Below are positions 39,932 through 49,908 of a DNA stretch of 54,311 nt, one piece after another. This DNA is from an uncultured Bacilli bacterium (GTDB taxonomy: Bacteria > Bacillota_I > Bacilli_A > RF39 > UBA660), in assembly GCA_947627995.1 (NCBI GenBank), contig CANQYE010000005.1:1-54311 (forward strand), read 5' to 3'. The position numbers and the translations under genes were made by a program. The notes beneath the pieces were generated by a model that was not told where the DNA came from, ran no database searches, and worked only from the letters and a program-made list of their open reading frames with translations. Position 1 is the stretch's first letter. Every line of letters starts with the position of its first letter.

Positions 39932-40997
39932 GGTTTATTATAATTTTTTTGTTTTCAAGCAATCTTTTGTTATTCTTATCCATTTTTATGGCTTTATCAA
40001 TATAGAATAATGCAAGATCATATTCATTTTCATTAAAATAAGCTATTGACAATAAATCATAAGGTGTAATATCCCAACTAAAAGGTTCATTTATGTATGT
40101 TTTGTTATGATTTTTAATTTTTAAGGCCATATTAACGTATTTTATTACATCGGACCAATTATGACATTCATATTCTAGAAGAGCCCTTTCTATATAAGGA
40201 TCTCTTAAATAAGGAGCTTCGTTAATAGCCTTATCTAACCACATTCTCGCTTCATCAAATCTTTTTAAATTTTTATAACTCCTAGCAATAAATCTCATAG
40301 ATGCACATCTTTCATCTTTCCATACAGCGGTTTTTAAATTTAAGTGTTTAATTAATGTATCAATACATTTATTCCATTTTTGATAATACATATATTCACG
40401 ACCTAAATAGTGCATATTTCGATCATCATTAGGATTTTCTTTGACTGAAAGTTCTAATAAAGGCAAATAAGAGCTTCTAGATTTATTATCATCAGGATAA
40501 TGATTAACAGTTATTTCATTTGTTTCTTCAAATATTTCATTATCTTTTTCATATGATAGTATTTCGTGAACAGGATGTGTCCATTTATAATTATGTCTGG
40601 TGTGAATTTTGTCGATATAAAAATTTATGATTGGATTATTATTTTCATCTAATTTCCAATTATAATTATATCTAAGTCTAGTAGTTTTATCTTTCCAAAT
40701 TTCTTCTAATTTTTTTCGCCAACCGGGCAGTATTACTTCATCTAAATCTAGACAAACACAAATATCATAATCATCAGGTATTAGTTTAAGAGATTCATTT
40801 CTTGCTACATCAAAACGCCAAGGATGAATTTTTTTAACTTTAACAATAGCTCCTAGTTCTTTTAGTTTAGAAACTGTTTTATCTGTAGATCCCGTATCTA
40901 ATACATAAATAGCATCAGCTTCTTTTGCAGAATTCATAAATCTTTCTACAAATTTTTCTTCATTTTTAGCTATTGCATATACGCAAATTTTTTTAAT
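39912..40997 (-). CDS. GT2-type glycosyltransferase with TPR-like C-terminus
   Basis: KKICVYAIAKNEEKFVERF, DICVCLDLDEVILPGW. No ATG near the SD; ATT at 40997-40995 is 7 nt after AAGAAGG and matches the expected N-terminus. Confidence 0.75.
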   Translation of the reverse strand: MKKICVYAIAKNEEKFVERFMNSAKEADAIYVLDTGSTDKTVSKLKELGAIVKVKKIHPWRFDVARNESLKLIPDDYDICVCLDLDEVILPGWRKKLEEIWKDKTTRLRYNYNWKLDENNNPIINFYIDKIHTRHNYKWTHPVHEILSYEKDNEIFEETNEITVNHYPDDNKSRSSYLPLLELSVKENPNDDRNMHYLGREYMYYQKWNKCIDTLIKHLNLKTAVWKDERCASMRFIARSYKNLKRFDEARMWLDKAINEAPYLRDPYIERALLEYECHNWSDVIKYVNMALKIKNHNKTYINEPFSWDITPYDLLSIAYFNENEYDLALFYIDKAIKMDKNNKRLLENKKIIINQIDSLQ

Positions 40998-41017
40998 GAT
41001 TATACCTTCTTTCTTTA

Positions 41018-41026
41018 TAATATATG
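41018..41026 (-). promoter_or_regulatory. Sigma-K-like -10 box upstream of glycosyltransferase
   Basis: CATATATTA on the minus strand; -35 AC not matched. Confidence 0.3.
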
Positions 41027-41067
41027 AGAAAATTAGAATAAATTGAAAAAAACGAATATTATTCGTT

Positions 41068-41919
41068 TTATTCAGCATTTGCAGATGGACTAAGTAATTT
41101 TATATTAAGAGATGCATTATTAACATTTCCTGTAGCAGCAGTAGTAGATTCTAATGCTAAGTCTATTTCATCGCCTTCAGATAAGTCTACTATAATACTA
41201 CCATTATAATTATATTGTCCACCAGCTTCAAAAGTGTTAGAAATAGTTGTTCCATTAATATCTTCTGTATTATTTCTAACGGAAAAAGCAATTGTATCTG
41301 CATTAGTTGAAGTAACATTTGCCATATAACTAATTTCATAAGTTCCAGCTTCACTAACATTTAATGAATTAGTTCCAGTTGTAACATTAGAAAGTGGAGT
41401 TGGAGTAGCTAATGCAATTTGATCTGGTGTATTTGGTGTTAATGTAAAAGCATCAGTAGTATTATTATATAATCCTCCATATGCTCCAAGGCCATTTCCT
41501 GTAGGTCCAGTCGGTCCTTGAGGAACTGTAAAAGTTAAGGTATAGTTACCATTTTCACCAGAAATATCTACGGCTGCATTCTCACCTGGAGCGGCAGTAG
41601 TAGTATCACCTATAGCAATTGTTGGAGCTGGCCCAGTTTCTCCCGTAGGTCCAGTTGGTCCCGTAGGTCCCGTAGGCCCAGTAGGTCCTGTAGCACCTGT
41701 TACACCAACCGGTCCAATAAATCCTTGTGGTCCCGTAGGTCCAGTCGGCCCAGTAGGTCCTGTAGGTCCTGTAGGCCCAGTCGGTCCAGTCGGTCCTCCA
41801 CTAGGTCCAGTCGGTCCAGTCGGTCCAATAGTTCCGGATGCTAAAAAACCACAACAACATGATGGGCATTTCCCTTGATTGTTTTGTATATAATTTAAGG
41901 CTTTTTGATATGAATTCAT
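41068..41919 (-). CDS. Collagen-like (GPT)n protein with BclA/TNF-like C-terminal domain
   Basis: [10 protein letters not shown] repeats; C-terminal beta-rich domain; N-terminus [21 protein letters not shown]. Confidence 0.88.
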   Translation of the reverse strand: MNSYQKALNYIQNNQGKCPSCCCGFLASGTIGPTGPTGPSGGPTGPTGPTGPTGPTGPTGPTGPQGFIGPVGVTGATGPTGPTGPTGPTGPTGETGPAPTIAIGDTTTAAPGENAAVDISGENGNYTLTFTVPQGPTGPTGNGLGAYGGLYNNTTDAFTLTPNTPDQIALATPTPLSNVTTGTNSLNVSEAGTYEISYMANVTSTNADTIAFSVRNNTEDINGTTISNTFEAGGQYNYNGSIIVDLSEGDEIDLALESTTAATGNVNNASLNIKLLSPSANAE

Positions 41920-41937
41920 AATTTCTCCTTTCTAATA

Positions 41938-41964
41938 TAAAATATGACGATATTGATTTTTTGT
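41938..41964 (-). promoter_or_regulatory. Sigma-K-like promoter of collagen-like gene
   Basis: Minus strand AC-N16-CATATTTTA. Confidence 0.55.
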
Positions 41965-42047
41965 AGCTTATTTAAACCCAAGTATATGATTATTAAAACA
42001 ATTATATTATTTTGATTTAATTAATATAATTTTATTAAAAGATTTAA

Positions 42048-43199
42048 CTAGCCTAAATACTGAATTAAAATAGTTATAATAGGATTAACAAAATAAGAAT
42101 TTGAAATAGTATTATCTAAAAAAGGAGTGTTCAAATTTAAAGTTTCTTTAGACATGTTTATTAATTCCATTTTTTCTGTTTCGGGATTTTTTATTACAAA
42201 CATGCCTTGGCCTATGATTGTTGTAGTTTTTGTGGTTTGCCATGAAGATGCACCAGCATAGACAATATCTTCGTTAATTTTTTTAAAACCAACAGCGACT
42301 ACATTTTCTTTATTAAGTTGTGCACTTTCAGAAAATGTTTGGACTACAAAACTAACTTTATAAACTCCACCTTTTTCAAACCCAATAGTATTATCATCTA
42401 AAGTAAATGCACCAGTATTATCTACTTCTTTTCGTAAAATAGGTAATCGTTGATTGCTTTCTATACTATAGCCAGCAGTATCGTTATTATTAAAAGTAAC
42501 AAAAAGTGCTGTGGTAATTTCTTCTGGTCCCGGAGCCCCAGTTGGTCCTGTTTCACCTTGGGGGCCAGGAATTCCAGGGACACCTTGTTCACCTCGAATT
42601 CCTCTAGGACCTGTTGGGCCTTGTATGCCTGGTAGACCTTGTGGTCCTCTAATTACTCCTACATCATTCCAATTTCCATTTTCTGCAGACCAAACATATA
42701 AATTATCGCCAACTAAATAACTTTGACCTGGGCTTCCGATAGGGTGTGAGTCTTCTAAATCTTTTAAATTATCAAAAGATCCTAGTATTGTGACACTTGT
42801 GCCTGCAGGTCCAGTTGGCCCCATTGGCCCTTGTTCACCATTAGCACCTTTAGGAAGTACAAAATTTAAAATGTGATCATAACCATTACCAGAATCAATA
42901 ACATCAGCGCTACTTTCTGAATTTCCAATAGTAATTGTTCCAATAGAAAAGTTTATTGGAACAGCTTCTCCTTGTGGCCCAGTAGGTCCAGTCGGCCCAG
43001 TAGGTCCAGTCGGCCCAGTTGCCCCAGTTGGTCCGTTGCTAGGGCCAATCGGTCCAGTCGGTCCAGTCGGTCCAGTCGGTCCAGTTTCTCCCGTAGGTCC
43101 CGTAGGTCCAGTAGCCCCAGAAATAGGAATATAATTACATGATGGGCATTTTTTTTGATTGTTTTCTACATAATTTAAAGCTTTTTGAAAATAATCCAT
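42048..43199 (-). CDS. Second collagen-like protein
   Basis: N-terminus [21 protein letters not shown] is paralogous to the neighbour; GPTGPTG and [16 protein letters not shown] repeats; C-terminal beta domain. Confidence 0.88.
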   Translation of the reverse strand: MDYFQKALNYVENNQKKCPSCNYIPISGATGPTGPTGETGPTGPTGPTGPIGPSNGPTGATGPTGPTGPTGPTGPQGEAVPINFSIGTITIGNSESSADVIDSGNGYDHILNFVLPKGANGEQGPMGPTGPAGTSVTILGSFDNLKDLEDSHPIGSPGQSYLVGDNLYVWSAENGNWNDVGVIRGPQGLPGIQGPTGPRGIRGEQGVPGIPGPQGETGPTGAPGPEEITTALFVTFNNNDTAGYSIESNQRLPILRKEVDNTGAFTLDDNTIGFEKGGVYKVSFVVQTFSESAQLNKENVVAVGFKKINEDIVYAGASSWQTTKTTTIIGQGMFVIKNPETEKMELINMSKETLNLNTPFLDNTISNSYFVNPIITILIQYLG

Positions 43200-43218
43200 A
43201 AATATCTCCTTTCTATAA

Positions 43219-43245
43219 TAAAATATGAATTTATATAGATAAAGC
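43219..43245 (-). promoter_or_regulatory. Sigma-K-like promoter of second collagen-like gene
   Basis: Minus strand GC-N16-CATATTTTA (-35 one base off). Confidence 0.4.
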
Positions 43246-43866
43246 CACTAGAAAACATAAGTATTTTATGTTTATGTTGAATATAACTTCAGCTAGGTCA
43301 TGAGTAACCATTATTGCTGTCTTATTTTCTTGTTTAATAATTTTATATACATCATCTGATACAGCTAATCTTGTTTGATAATCCAATGCTGAAAAAGCTT
43401 CGTCTAAAAGCAAAATATCTGGTTTAATTGCTAAAGTCCTTATTAAAGCAACTCTTTGGCGCATTCCTCCAGAAAGTTCATCAGGGTATTTATTAAGGAA
43501 ATCTTTTAAGCCATAAGTTTCTAATAAATTTTTTGCGTATTCTACATTTTCTTTAGTTCTCATTTTCATTATATTTAGTCCAATTAATGTATTATCAAGA
43601 ATATTTAGCCATGGGAATAATGCATCATCTTGTAACATATAGCCAATCTTAGGATTTTTTTTATTGAATTTAAATTCTCCACTAGTTAAAGTGTCTAATG
43701 ATGCTAAAATAGTTAAAAGGGTGCTTTTTCCACACCCTGAACTTCCTACAATAGCTATAAATTCACCCTCATTAACATCTAAACTAATATCTTCTATAGC
43801 TTTTATTTCTCCATTTACTGTATGATAAGTCTTGCTTAAATTTTTAATTGATAAAATATTTTTCAT
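43231..43866 (-). pseudogene. 5' fragment of NitT/TauT-type ABC ATPase gene, split by element A after the H-loop
   Basis: Walker A GSSGCGKST, signature LSGGMRQR, Walker B ILLLDEAFSALD, MVTHD then element-derived [21 protein letters not shown]. Confidence 0.9.
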
Positions 43867-44435
43867 TACTTGTTATTAACCAAATCTTTGTATGGAACAT
43901 ATTCTTTTAAGTTTCCTGATTTAATCATAATATCTTCTAAATTTATAAAAGTTTGTTCTTTAATATTTGTATTATCTAACCAAGAATCAGCCTCTTTGTA
44001 TCTTTTTATCATTGTAGTTAAATCAGTTAATGATGAGTCTGGGAATTGATTTAAAATAGATTTAGCGATTTTTTCTGGAATATTATCTTTAACATATTTA
44101 ATTCCTTTATTTAAAGCTTTAGAAAAATTCTTGATTATTTTTTCATTATCTTTTATATAACTTTTCCTTGCATAAAATGTAGTATAAGGAACTTCTCCAG
44201 AAAATTTTCCTACAGATCCAACTACGTAGCCATATCCTTGTTTTTCAAGTAAAGTAGCATTTGGTTCAAATAAGTTTACAAAATCTCCTGATCCAGAAAT
44301 AAAAGCACTGGATAAATCAGCAAATTCTATTGTTGTATTCATATTTATTCTTTTTTTATTTGCATTACTTTTATCAACTGCATTTTCAAAATTTAAATAA
44401 GGCATTCCGCCCCATCTCAACAAGAGTGATGACAA
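43866..44435 (-). pseudogene. 3' fragment of ABC substrate-binding protein gene, split by element B
   Basis: GGMPYLNFENAVDKSN...YVPYKDLVNNK; SBP C-terminal half; host part ends at about 44411. Confidence 0.88.
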
Positions 44436-44515
44436 ATTAAACGAAGTTAATAGTTATAAGGGTTAAAATATATTTTTCTAATTACAAAAATATGTATATG
44501 AAAGAGGTATTTATA

Positions 44516-44740
44516 GTGAAAATGGAAGATTTAAGATTTAATTTAACTGAAGAAATGAGTAATATGATGATAGAAATGTTAATTACTCAACAAATGTTAA
44601 AAGAGATAAAGAACTTATCTAAAAGGCATAGAGAACTTTTAGAAAATCATAAGTTAGAAATTATGGAAGAGTTTAAGAAAGAATTTCAAAAGCATAATGT
44701 AGAACAAATCAAGAAATATAATGAACTTATGAATAAATAA
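44516..44740 (+). CDS. Hypothetical small helical protein
   Basis: SD AAAGAGG 9 nt before GTG 44516 (ATG 44522 possible). Confidence 0.5.
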   Translation: MKMEDLRFNLTEEMSNMMIEMLITQQMLKEIKNLSKRHRELLENHKLEIMEEFKKEFQKHNVEQIKKYNELMNK

Positions 44741-44801
44741 TTGGAATAAGAAAAAACTTGTTCCTTTTCTTATGGTATAATATTTTGTGGGTGGTATTAC
44801 T

Positions 44802-45575
44802 ATGGTCATAATAGAAAATGGATTTTTAGATGAAAAATTTAACAATTTAATTATTTCTAATAAAACTTCAAATAAGGAATTTTTTGATTTGTTATATGAT
44901 TATAATAAACTTTTACATAAAGTACTTTATAATTTTGATGGAATAAAACAAAACAATGAAATAAATTATATTGTTCCTGCCTTTGCTAAATTAGTTAAAT
45001 TATTTCAGTCTTGTGTTATAATGCTAGAATATGGAATGCCTGATATTAGCGAAAGTATGTTAAGAAGTATTTATGATTTAAAATTTCAAATGCTATATGT
45101 ATTAAAAAATGATATCAATTATCAAAGGTTGATTAAAAGAATGTTTAGTAAAGAATTAGGAAAACTGAATTATATTGATAAACACTCTTTATATGATTAT
45201 GTTTCAAAAGATGATGTAGAAAATTTTAGAAAAGTATGGAATTTTACAATAGAACAATTAAAAGATATAAGTTGTGCCCCAGATACTAGGCAAATGTGTG
45301 AAGAATTAGGTTTAGAAGAAGAATATGTATTTTATTCTATGTTATGCAATAATTCTCATCAAAGTTGTGATGTTATATATTCTTTAAATAAAGATTTTGG
45401 AATTGATATATTACCTGATTTTGTAAATATATATCTAGTAGGATTTAGATTATGTAATGCTATTGATTTAGTACTTAATAAAATAATTACAAAATATGCA
45501 CCTCATTTAAATGAAGAATATAATAAACTAATTGAACAATGTAATAAACTTTTTGAAAAAACAAAAGAGGAATAA
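44802..45575 (+). CDS. DUF5677-like helical protein
   Basis: KLFQSCVIMLEYGMPDISESMLRSIYDLKFQM pattern; family by recall only. Confidence 0.45.
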   Translation: MVIIENGFLDEKFNNLIISNKTSNKEFFDLLYDYNKLLHKVLYNFDGIKQNNEINYIVPAFAKLVKLFQSCVIMLEYGMPDISESMLRSIYDLKFQMLYVLKNDINYQRLIKRMFSKELGKLNYIDKHSLYDYVSKDDVENFRKVWNFTIEQLKDISCAPDTRQMCEELGLEEEYVFYSMLCNNSHQSCDVIYSLNKDFGIDILPDFVNIYLVGFRLCNAIDLVLNKIITKYAPHLNEEYNKLIEQCNKLFEKTKEE

Positions 45576-45584
45576 GCGACAAAC

Positions 45585-45965
45585 TTATTCCTTTCTTTTT
45601 GGCTTTCCATATTGCTTTGATAAATCCATACCTTTGATACAAGTATAGCAATTTACTGGTATTCTTTTATGTGGGTCAAATTCTATAATTTTAACTATAT
45701 CATTATAGTTTCGTTTAAATAATTCTATAAACTCCCTATCTTTTCTTTTTTCGTTCTCTTGTAGTTTAAGGTATTCATCTATACCATTGTTTATGATAAA
45801 GTTTAGGTCATATTCTAAACTATCTTTACTTGGTTCTTTAAGTCTTAGTAAATCTTCTATATCTAATTCTATATTTATTTTTTGGTTTTTCACTCTTCTT
45901 TCTCCTCGTAGTAGGTGGGGATGGGTTTTATCGGTTTTTCCTATGATTTTCCTATATAACCCCAT
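45585..45965 (-). CDS. Hypothetical protein
   Basis: 126-aa ORF just downstream of the helicase gene. Confidence 0.45.
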   Translation of the reverse strand: MGLYRKIIGKTDKTHPHLLRGERRVKNQKINIELDIEDLLRLKEPSKDSLEYDLNFIINNGIDEYLKLQENEKRKDREFIELFKRNYNDIVKIIEFDPHKRIPVNCYTCIKGMDLSKQYGKPKRKE

Positions 45966-45988
45966 TGCCCCTACATAAAACTACTTAA

Positions 45989-46858
45989 TTATTTTTCAAT
46001 AAATGTATGGTATGTAGTGTAAAAGTCAAAATTAACTTTACCTAAAGCACCATACCTATTTTTGATAACACTTAAAGTTATCTTTCTTGGGTTTCTTTTA
46101 GCCTCGTATTCTCGTTCATTGGCACCGTTATTAACATACTCTAAACCTATAAGAATATCGCTAGTGTATTCTATACTACCACTTTCTTTAAAACTTTCCA
46201 TACTGATACTACCACTATAATTAGTTCTATTAAGGCTACTGATTTCTATGATACAAATATTAAGTTCTTTAGCTAACTCTTTTAACCTTTTAGTTATGAT
46301 ATCAATAACTTGTTTATCGTTGCCATTATTTCCACACAAGATATATTGTAAGTAGTCTATAATTACAACAATGTTATCATTCTCGTGTAAGTCCTTAAAT
46401 TGTCTTATAAAAGCCTCAATATCTCGTATATCATAGATATAGTCTATTGTATATAAGTTATTTGCTATTGGCTCGTATTGGCTTAATAATGCCTCATAAT
46501 CTACCATCTTATTATTAGATAACAAATCATCAAAGGTATAGTTGTTTAAATTATCATTTACATAACTTAATCGGCTTAAACTCTTTGAGATAATATCAAA
46601 TCTAGACATTTCCAAAGAGAACAATAAAACTTTTGTGTTTTCCATACTTGCCATATTATCAGCAACTTGTAAAGCAAAAGTAGTTTTACCTAAACTTGGT
46701 ATAGCACCTAAAGTTATTAACCCATTAGGTAAACCACCATTAAGCAAGTTATCTAATTTACTAAAACCTGTTCTTATTTTTTTAACTTGTGTGTCATCTT
46801 GGATGTATGACAAATAATCTTGTAATGTATCAGTAGTATTCTTTAACTCTGTATTCAT
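45989..46858 (-). CDS. DnaB-like replicative helicase C-terminal domain protein
   Basis: RTGFSKLDNLLNGGLPNGLITLGAIPSLGKTTFALQ, VVIIDYLQYI, SLNR. Confidence 0.85.
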   Translation of the reverse strand: MNTELKNTTDTLQDYLSYIQDDTQVKKIRTGFSKLDNLLNGGLPNGLITLGAIPSLGKTTFALQVADNMASMENTKVLLFSLEMSRFDIISKSLSRLSYVNDNLNNYTFDDLLSNNKMVDYEALLSQYEPIANNLYTIDYIYDIRDIEAFIRQFKDLHENDNIVVIIDYLQYILCGNNGNDKQVIDIITKRLKELAKELNICIIEISSLNRTNYSGSISMESFKESGSIEYTSDILIGLEYVNNGANEREYEAKRNPRKITLSVIKNRYGALGKVNFDFYTTYHTFIEK

Positions 46859-47107
46859 TTCTTTTGTTCCTCCTAGAGTATATAGTTAATATAATATACT
46901 CTTGTATAGCTTTGTTAAATCTTTACTCCTAAAACTCCTCATTTTCATTAGATAGACCACCACTCCTCAAAGAGTTGGTGGGCTCTATTAGTATTATTAG
47001 TATAATTAGAGAATAGACTACCTCTCAAACCCTTATAGATAAAGGTTTTGTAAGAGTAGCACCTACTATCTAAAATAGAATATCTACTATCTAACTAACT
47101 AAACCTA

Positions 47108-47899
47108 CTAACTAACATAGATTTTGGCTTTTACAAACTCAATATAGTTGGTTGGCTCATCATCAATATAGTGCCATACTTTACCGAGTAGGCTACAAGC
47201 AAAGTTTAGGTTGCTTTCAAAAGGCTTAATAATACATTTAGACACTTGCCTTTGTCTTGTGTCTAGTTCTTCGTATTTTGGTATAAATGGGCTATTATCA
47301 AGTAGTTTAGCAACAGATATAGTATGTCTATATTTTTCCTTATCTTGCCTCATATTTCGCCTTTGGTGTAGCAAGATATAGTTAGCCATAAAAATACTAT
47401 TTCTATAATACCTAATATCACTATTTAAAAGGCTTTTAGGCACTTGATAGAATTGTTTAGACCTATCAAGTAAAGTAATGAATTCATCACTAAATACAAT
47501 CTTAAAATAGCCTTTAAATTGGGTATAAGATACAAAGATATTATCTACATATTGCCACTTGTTAATTTTTTCTAACTTGTAATTAAAAGTTAGTGATGAT
47601 ATGTAATCTAGTGAGCCTTTAAATGAGTTAATGTTGCTTATGCTTAACTTTCTTTGTATGTCATCAGTTGATATGATACAAGTGTTATCATTAAGCCCAT
47701 TATCAGTTAAAAGGCTAACAAGATATAACATAACCTTAAATGTAATAGAACTATTATCATATTGTCTATTAGCATTGTTTAAGTATAAGTAAAAATCTTC
47801 GGTATCAATAGTATTGTCGGCAATATACTTTACCTTTACCATATTGAGTAGTAAGTTGTTGAAATACTTGTTTTGATAAACTTTGTAGATGTTAAACAC
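47108..47899 (-). CDS. Putative replication initiator (winged-helix Rep-like)
   Basis: Position next to DnaB-like gene; SITFKVMLYLVSLLTDNGLND... SYTQFKGYFKIVFSDEF. Start ambiguous: the called GTG overlaps the SD. Confidence 0.55.
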   Translation of the reverse strand: MFNIYKVYQNKYFNNLLLNMVKVKYIADNTIDTEDFYLYLNNANRQYDNSSITFKVMLYLVSLLTDNGLNDNTCIISTDDIQRKLSISNINSFKGSLDYISSLTFNYKLEKINKWQYVDNIFVSYTQFKGYFKIVFSDEFITLLDRSKQFYQVPKSLLNSDIRYYRNSIFMANYILLHQRRNMRQDKEKYRHTISVAKLLDNSPFIPKYEELDTRQRQVSKCIIKPFESNLNFACSLLGKVWHYIDDEPTNYIEFVKAKIYVS

Positions 47900-48089
47900 C
47901 TCCTTATAAAATCTCTATTAGATTTTACAATTCAATTATATTTCAAATTATAACCTCGTGTGAAGATTCAAACCTTTACAGAGGTAGCATATTTTTTAAC
48001 AAAAACATTTTCTCATAATTTTGTATGATATTATGTTAAAAAAATAAAAAATGTGGTAGAATTGATAATAGAGAGGTAGAGTGATAAAA

Positions 48090-49403
48090 ATGAATCAAGA
48101 GCAAAACAACTTGAATCCAAATAATTTTAATACACAAGGTAATAATGGAATACCTAATAATCAACCATTAAATAATCAAAGTTTTAATCAAGGTATTGGT
48201 GTTAATCAACAACCAATTAACCCCCAACCACAACCAACAACTAGTTTTCAACAATCGGTAAATCAAATAAATATACAACCACAAACACCTAGTTACGAGC
48301 AACCTGTACCACAACCTATGAATACATTTGAAAGTGGTAATACTAGCAATCAAAATTTTAATAGTAAGCCACCAAAGAAAATGAACTTAGGTTTAATTAT
48401 AGGAATAGTTGCTGTAGTTGCAGTTATAGGTATTGGAGCACTATTATTATTTAATAAGCCATCAAGTCAAACTAATAATAATGGGACAACAAACAACAAT
48501 GCTAATGTTGTCTATAATGATAATTCAAGAAATATTAAATCAACGTATACTTTTGATGAGGCAACAAGCCAATTTGCTTTTAAAGAATATGAAACTTCTT
48601 TAATATTTAAACAAACAGATAATGTTAAATTTTCATCAATAAGTTTTAAACCTTTATCAAATGTTGTATCTTTTTACTATGAGAAAGATGATGCTACTTA
48701 TTTTACTTTTAAATTTGAAGAAAGTGGTTCAACAAATATAAATGAGTTTGTTAATAATTTCAATAATGGAATTTTAGGTGGGGGAAAAAGTCAACTTTCA
48801 TTTGAAAATATAAAGATACTTGAATCTAATGATGAATATGTTTTTGTTTCTTGCCAACAAAAAGGAAATTCTTCATATAATTATTATTTTGCTAAGCAAA
48901 TAGGAAATAAAGTATTCTATGGTCATAACAATCGTCGTTTGGAATTAGACGATAATACAAAATCTAAAATGTTAATAGGATTTAAAGAGTTATTTAATGC
49001 TCTATCTATTGATGATAATAAAGAACCATATATTAGTGATAAAATTTTAAATGTTCCTGTTGTTTTAGATAAGCAAATAGCTAGTTATGAATTGATTAGT
49101 GAGATAAAATTAGTTCATCCTAAATCATCAACTGCACATTATAAAAATTATATGAAAGGTTCTGTTGATTTATCTAACGAAGAATCTAAATACATTGTGG
49201 TTGATTATGATGCAGAACAACTTTATAATAAAGTTGTATGGAGTGAGACTTTAAATTCAAAATTAAAATATAGTGTAGAAGATAATTATTTCGGAATAAA
49301 AGATAATAATATCACTCAAATGTTTAGTATAAGTAAATCAGAAAATATAAATGGCGAAAAAAGTTTTAATGAATATTTAAATAATTTTTTCATTAACAAA
49401 TAA
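48090..49403 (+). CDS. Single-TM protein with Asn/Gln/Pro-rich N-terminus and extracellular domain
   Basis: NQQPINPQPQPTTSFQQ low complexity, TM LGLIIGIVAVVAVIGIGALLLF. Confidence 0.6.
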   Translation: MNQEQNNLNPNNFNTQGNNGIPNNQPLNNQSFNQGIGVNQQPINPQPQPTTSFQQSVNQINIQPQTPSYEQPVPQPMNTFESGNTSNQNFNSKPPKKMNLGLIIGIVAVVAVIGIGALLLFNKPSSQTNNNGTTNNNANVVYNDNSRNIKSTYTFDEATSQFAFKEYETSLIFKQTDNVKFSSISFKPLSNVVSFYYEKDDATYFTFKFEESGSTNINEFVNNFNNGILGGGKSQLSFENIKILESNDEYVFVSCQQKGNSSYNYYFAKQIGNKVFYGHNNRRLELDDNTKSKMLIGFKELFNALSIDDNKEPYISDKILNVPVVLDKQIASYELISEIKLVHPKSSTAHYKNYMKGSVDLSNEESKYIVVDYDAEQLYNKVVWSETLNSKLKYSVEDNYFGIKDNNITQMFSISKSENINGEKSFNEYLNNFFINK

Positions 49404-49415
49404 GGAATATTAATT

Positions 49416-49874
49416 ATGAATACAGAAACTATAGCAAATTTAATTTTAGCGTTTTGTTTTGGTATTGCAATAGCCATTTTTATAACTCCAATATTTGTAT
49501 ATTTAAAAAAAGTGATGTATCATCCTACACAAAAGAAAAAACTGTTAGATGAAGCTATAAAAAAAGGTCATGTAGTAAAAGCAAAACTTATCAAAATCCA
49601 AGATATTAACAAATATACTAAATTTGGAGTACAAAGTACACCTAAAAAAATGGCAACATATGAGTATAATTATAATGAAAAAACATATAGAAGAAAATTT
49701 ATAAGTATTAATAAATTTGGTGATGAAGTAGACTTATATTTTATAAGTAATCCAAGAAAAGCAGAATTTGGTGGTAATTTATGGACAACAGCAAAAAATC
49801 ATTGGATTAGGTCATTTTTGCTTATGACATTATTATGTTCAATAATTTCTTGGTATATATTAGTTTTTAAATAA
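49416..49874 (+). CDS. DUF3592-like two-TM protein
   Basis: Two terminal TM helices with a beta segment between them. Confidence 0.45.
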   Translation: MNTETIANLILAFCFGIAIAIFITPIFVYLKKVMYHPTQKKKLLDEAIKKGHVVKAKLIKIQDINKYTKFGVQSTPKKMATYEYNYNEKTYRRKFISINKFGDEVDLYFISNPRKAEFGGNLWTTAKNHWIRSFLLMTLLCSIISWYILVFK

Positions 49875-49908
49875 AAAATGCTAACACTTAATTGTGTTGG
49901 CATTTTTC

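Larger units (their letters stand above)
38725..43290 (+). mobile_element. Element A: serine-recombinase element (about 4,564 bp) with collagen-like and glycosyltransferase cargo
   Basis: CTTCA core at 38723-38727 and 43287-43291; joined flanks restore the ATPase frame; joined ends form a dyad attP. Confidence 0.85.

Noticed and set aside
41640-41830. Short GGTCCAGTCGGT-type DNA repeats considered as CRISPR or iterons
   Set aside because: Period follows Gly-Pro-Thr codons within an intact ORF; no spacers.
42511-42720. Plus-strand ORF with Gly-Pro-rich translation ([21 protein letters not shown])
   Set aside because: Antisense shadow of the collagen-like gene; GGTCCN-type repeats also read as Gly/Pro on the other strand.
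46860-47107. Short CTACTATCTA/AACTAAC repeats considered as a CRISPR array
   Set aside because: Repeats too short and irregular, no spacers or cas genes; more likely origin or regulatory sequence.
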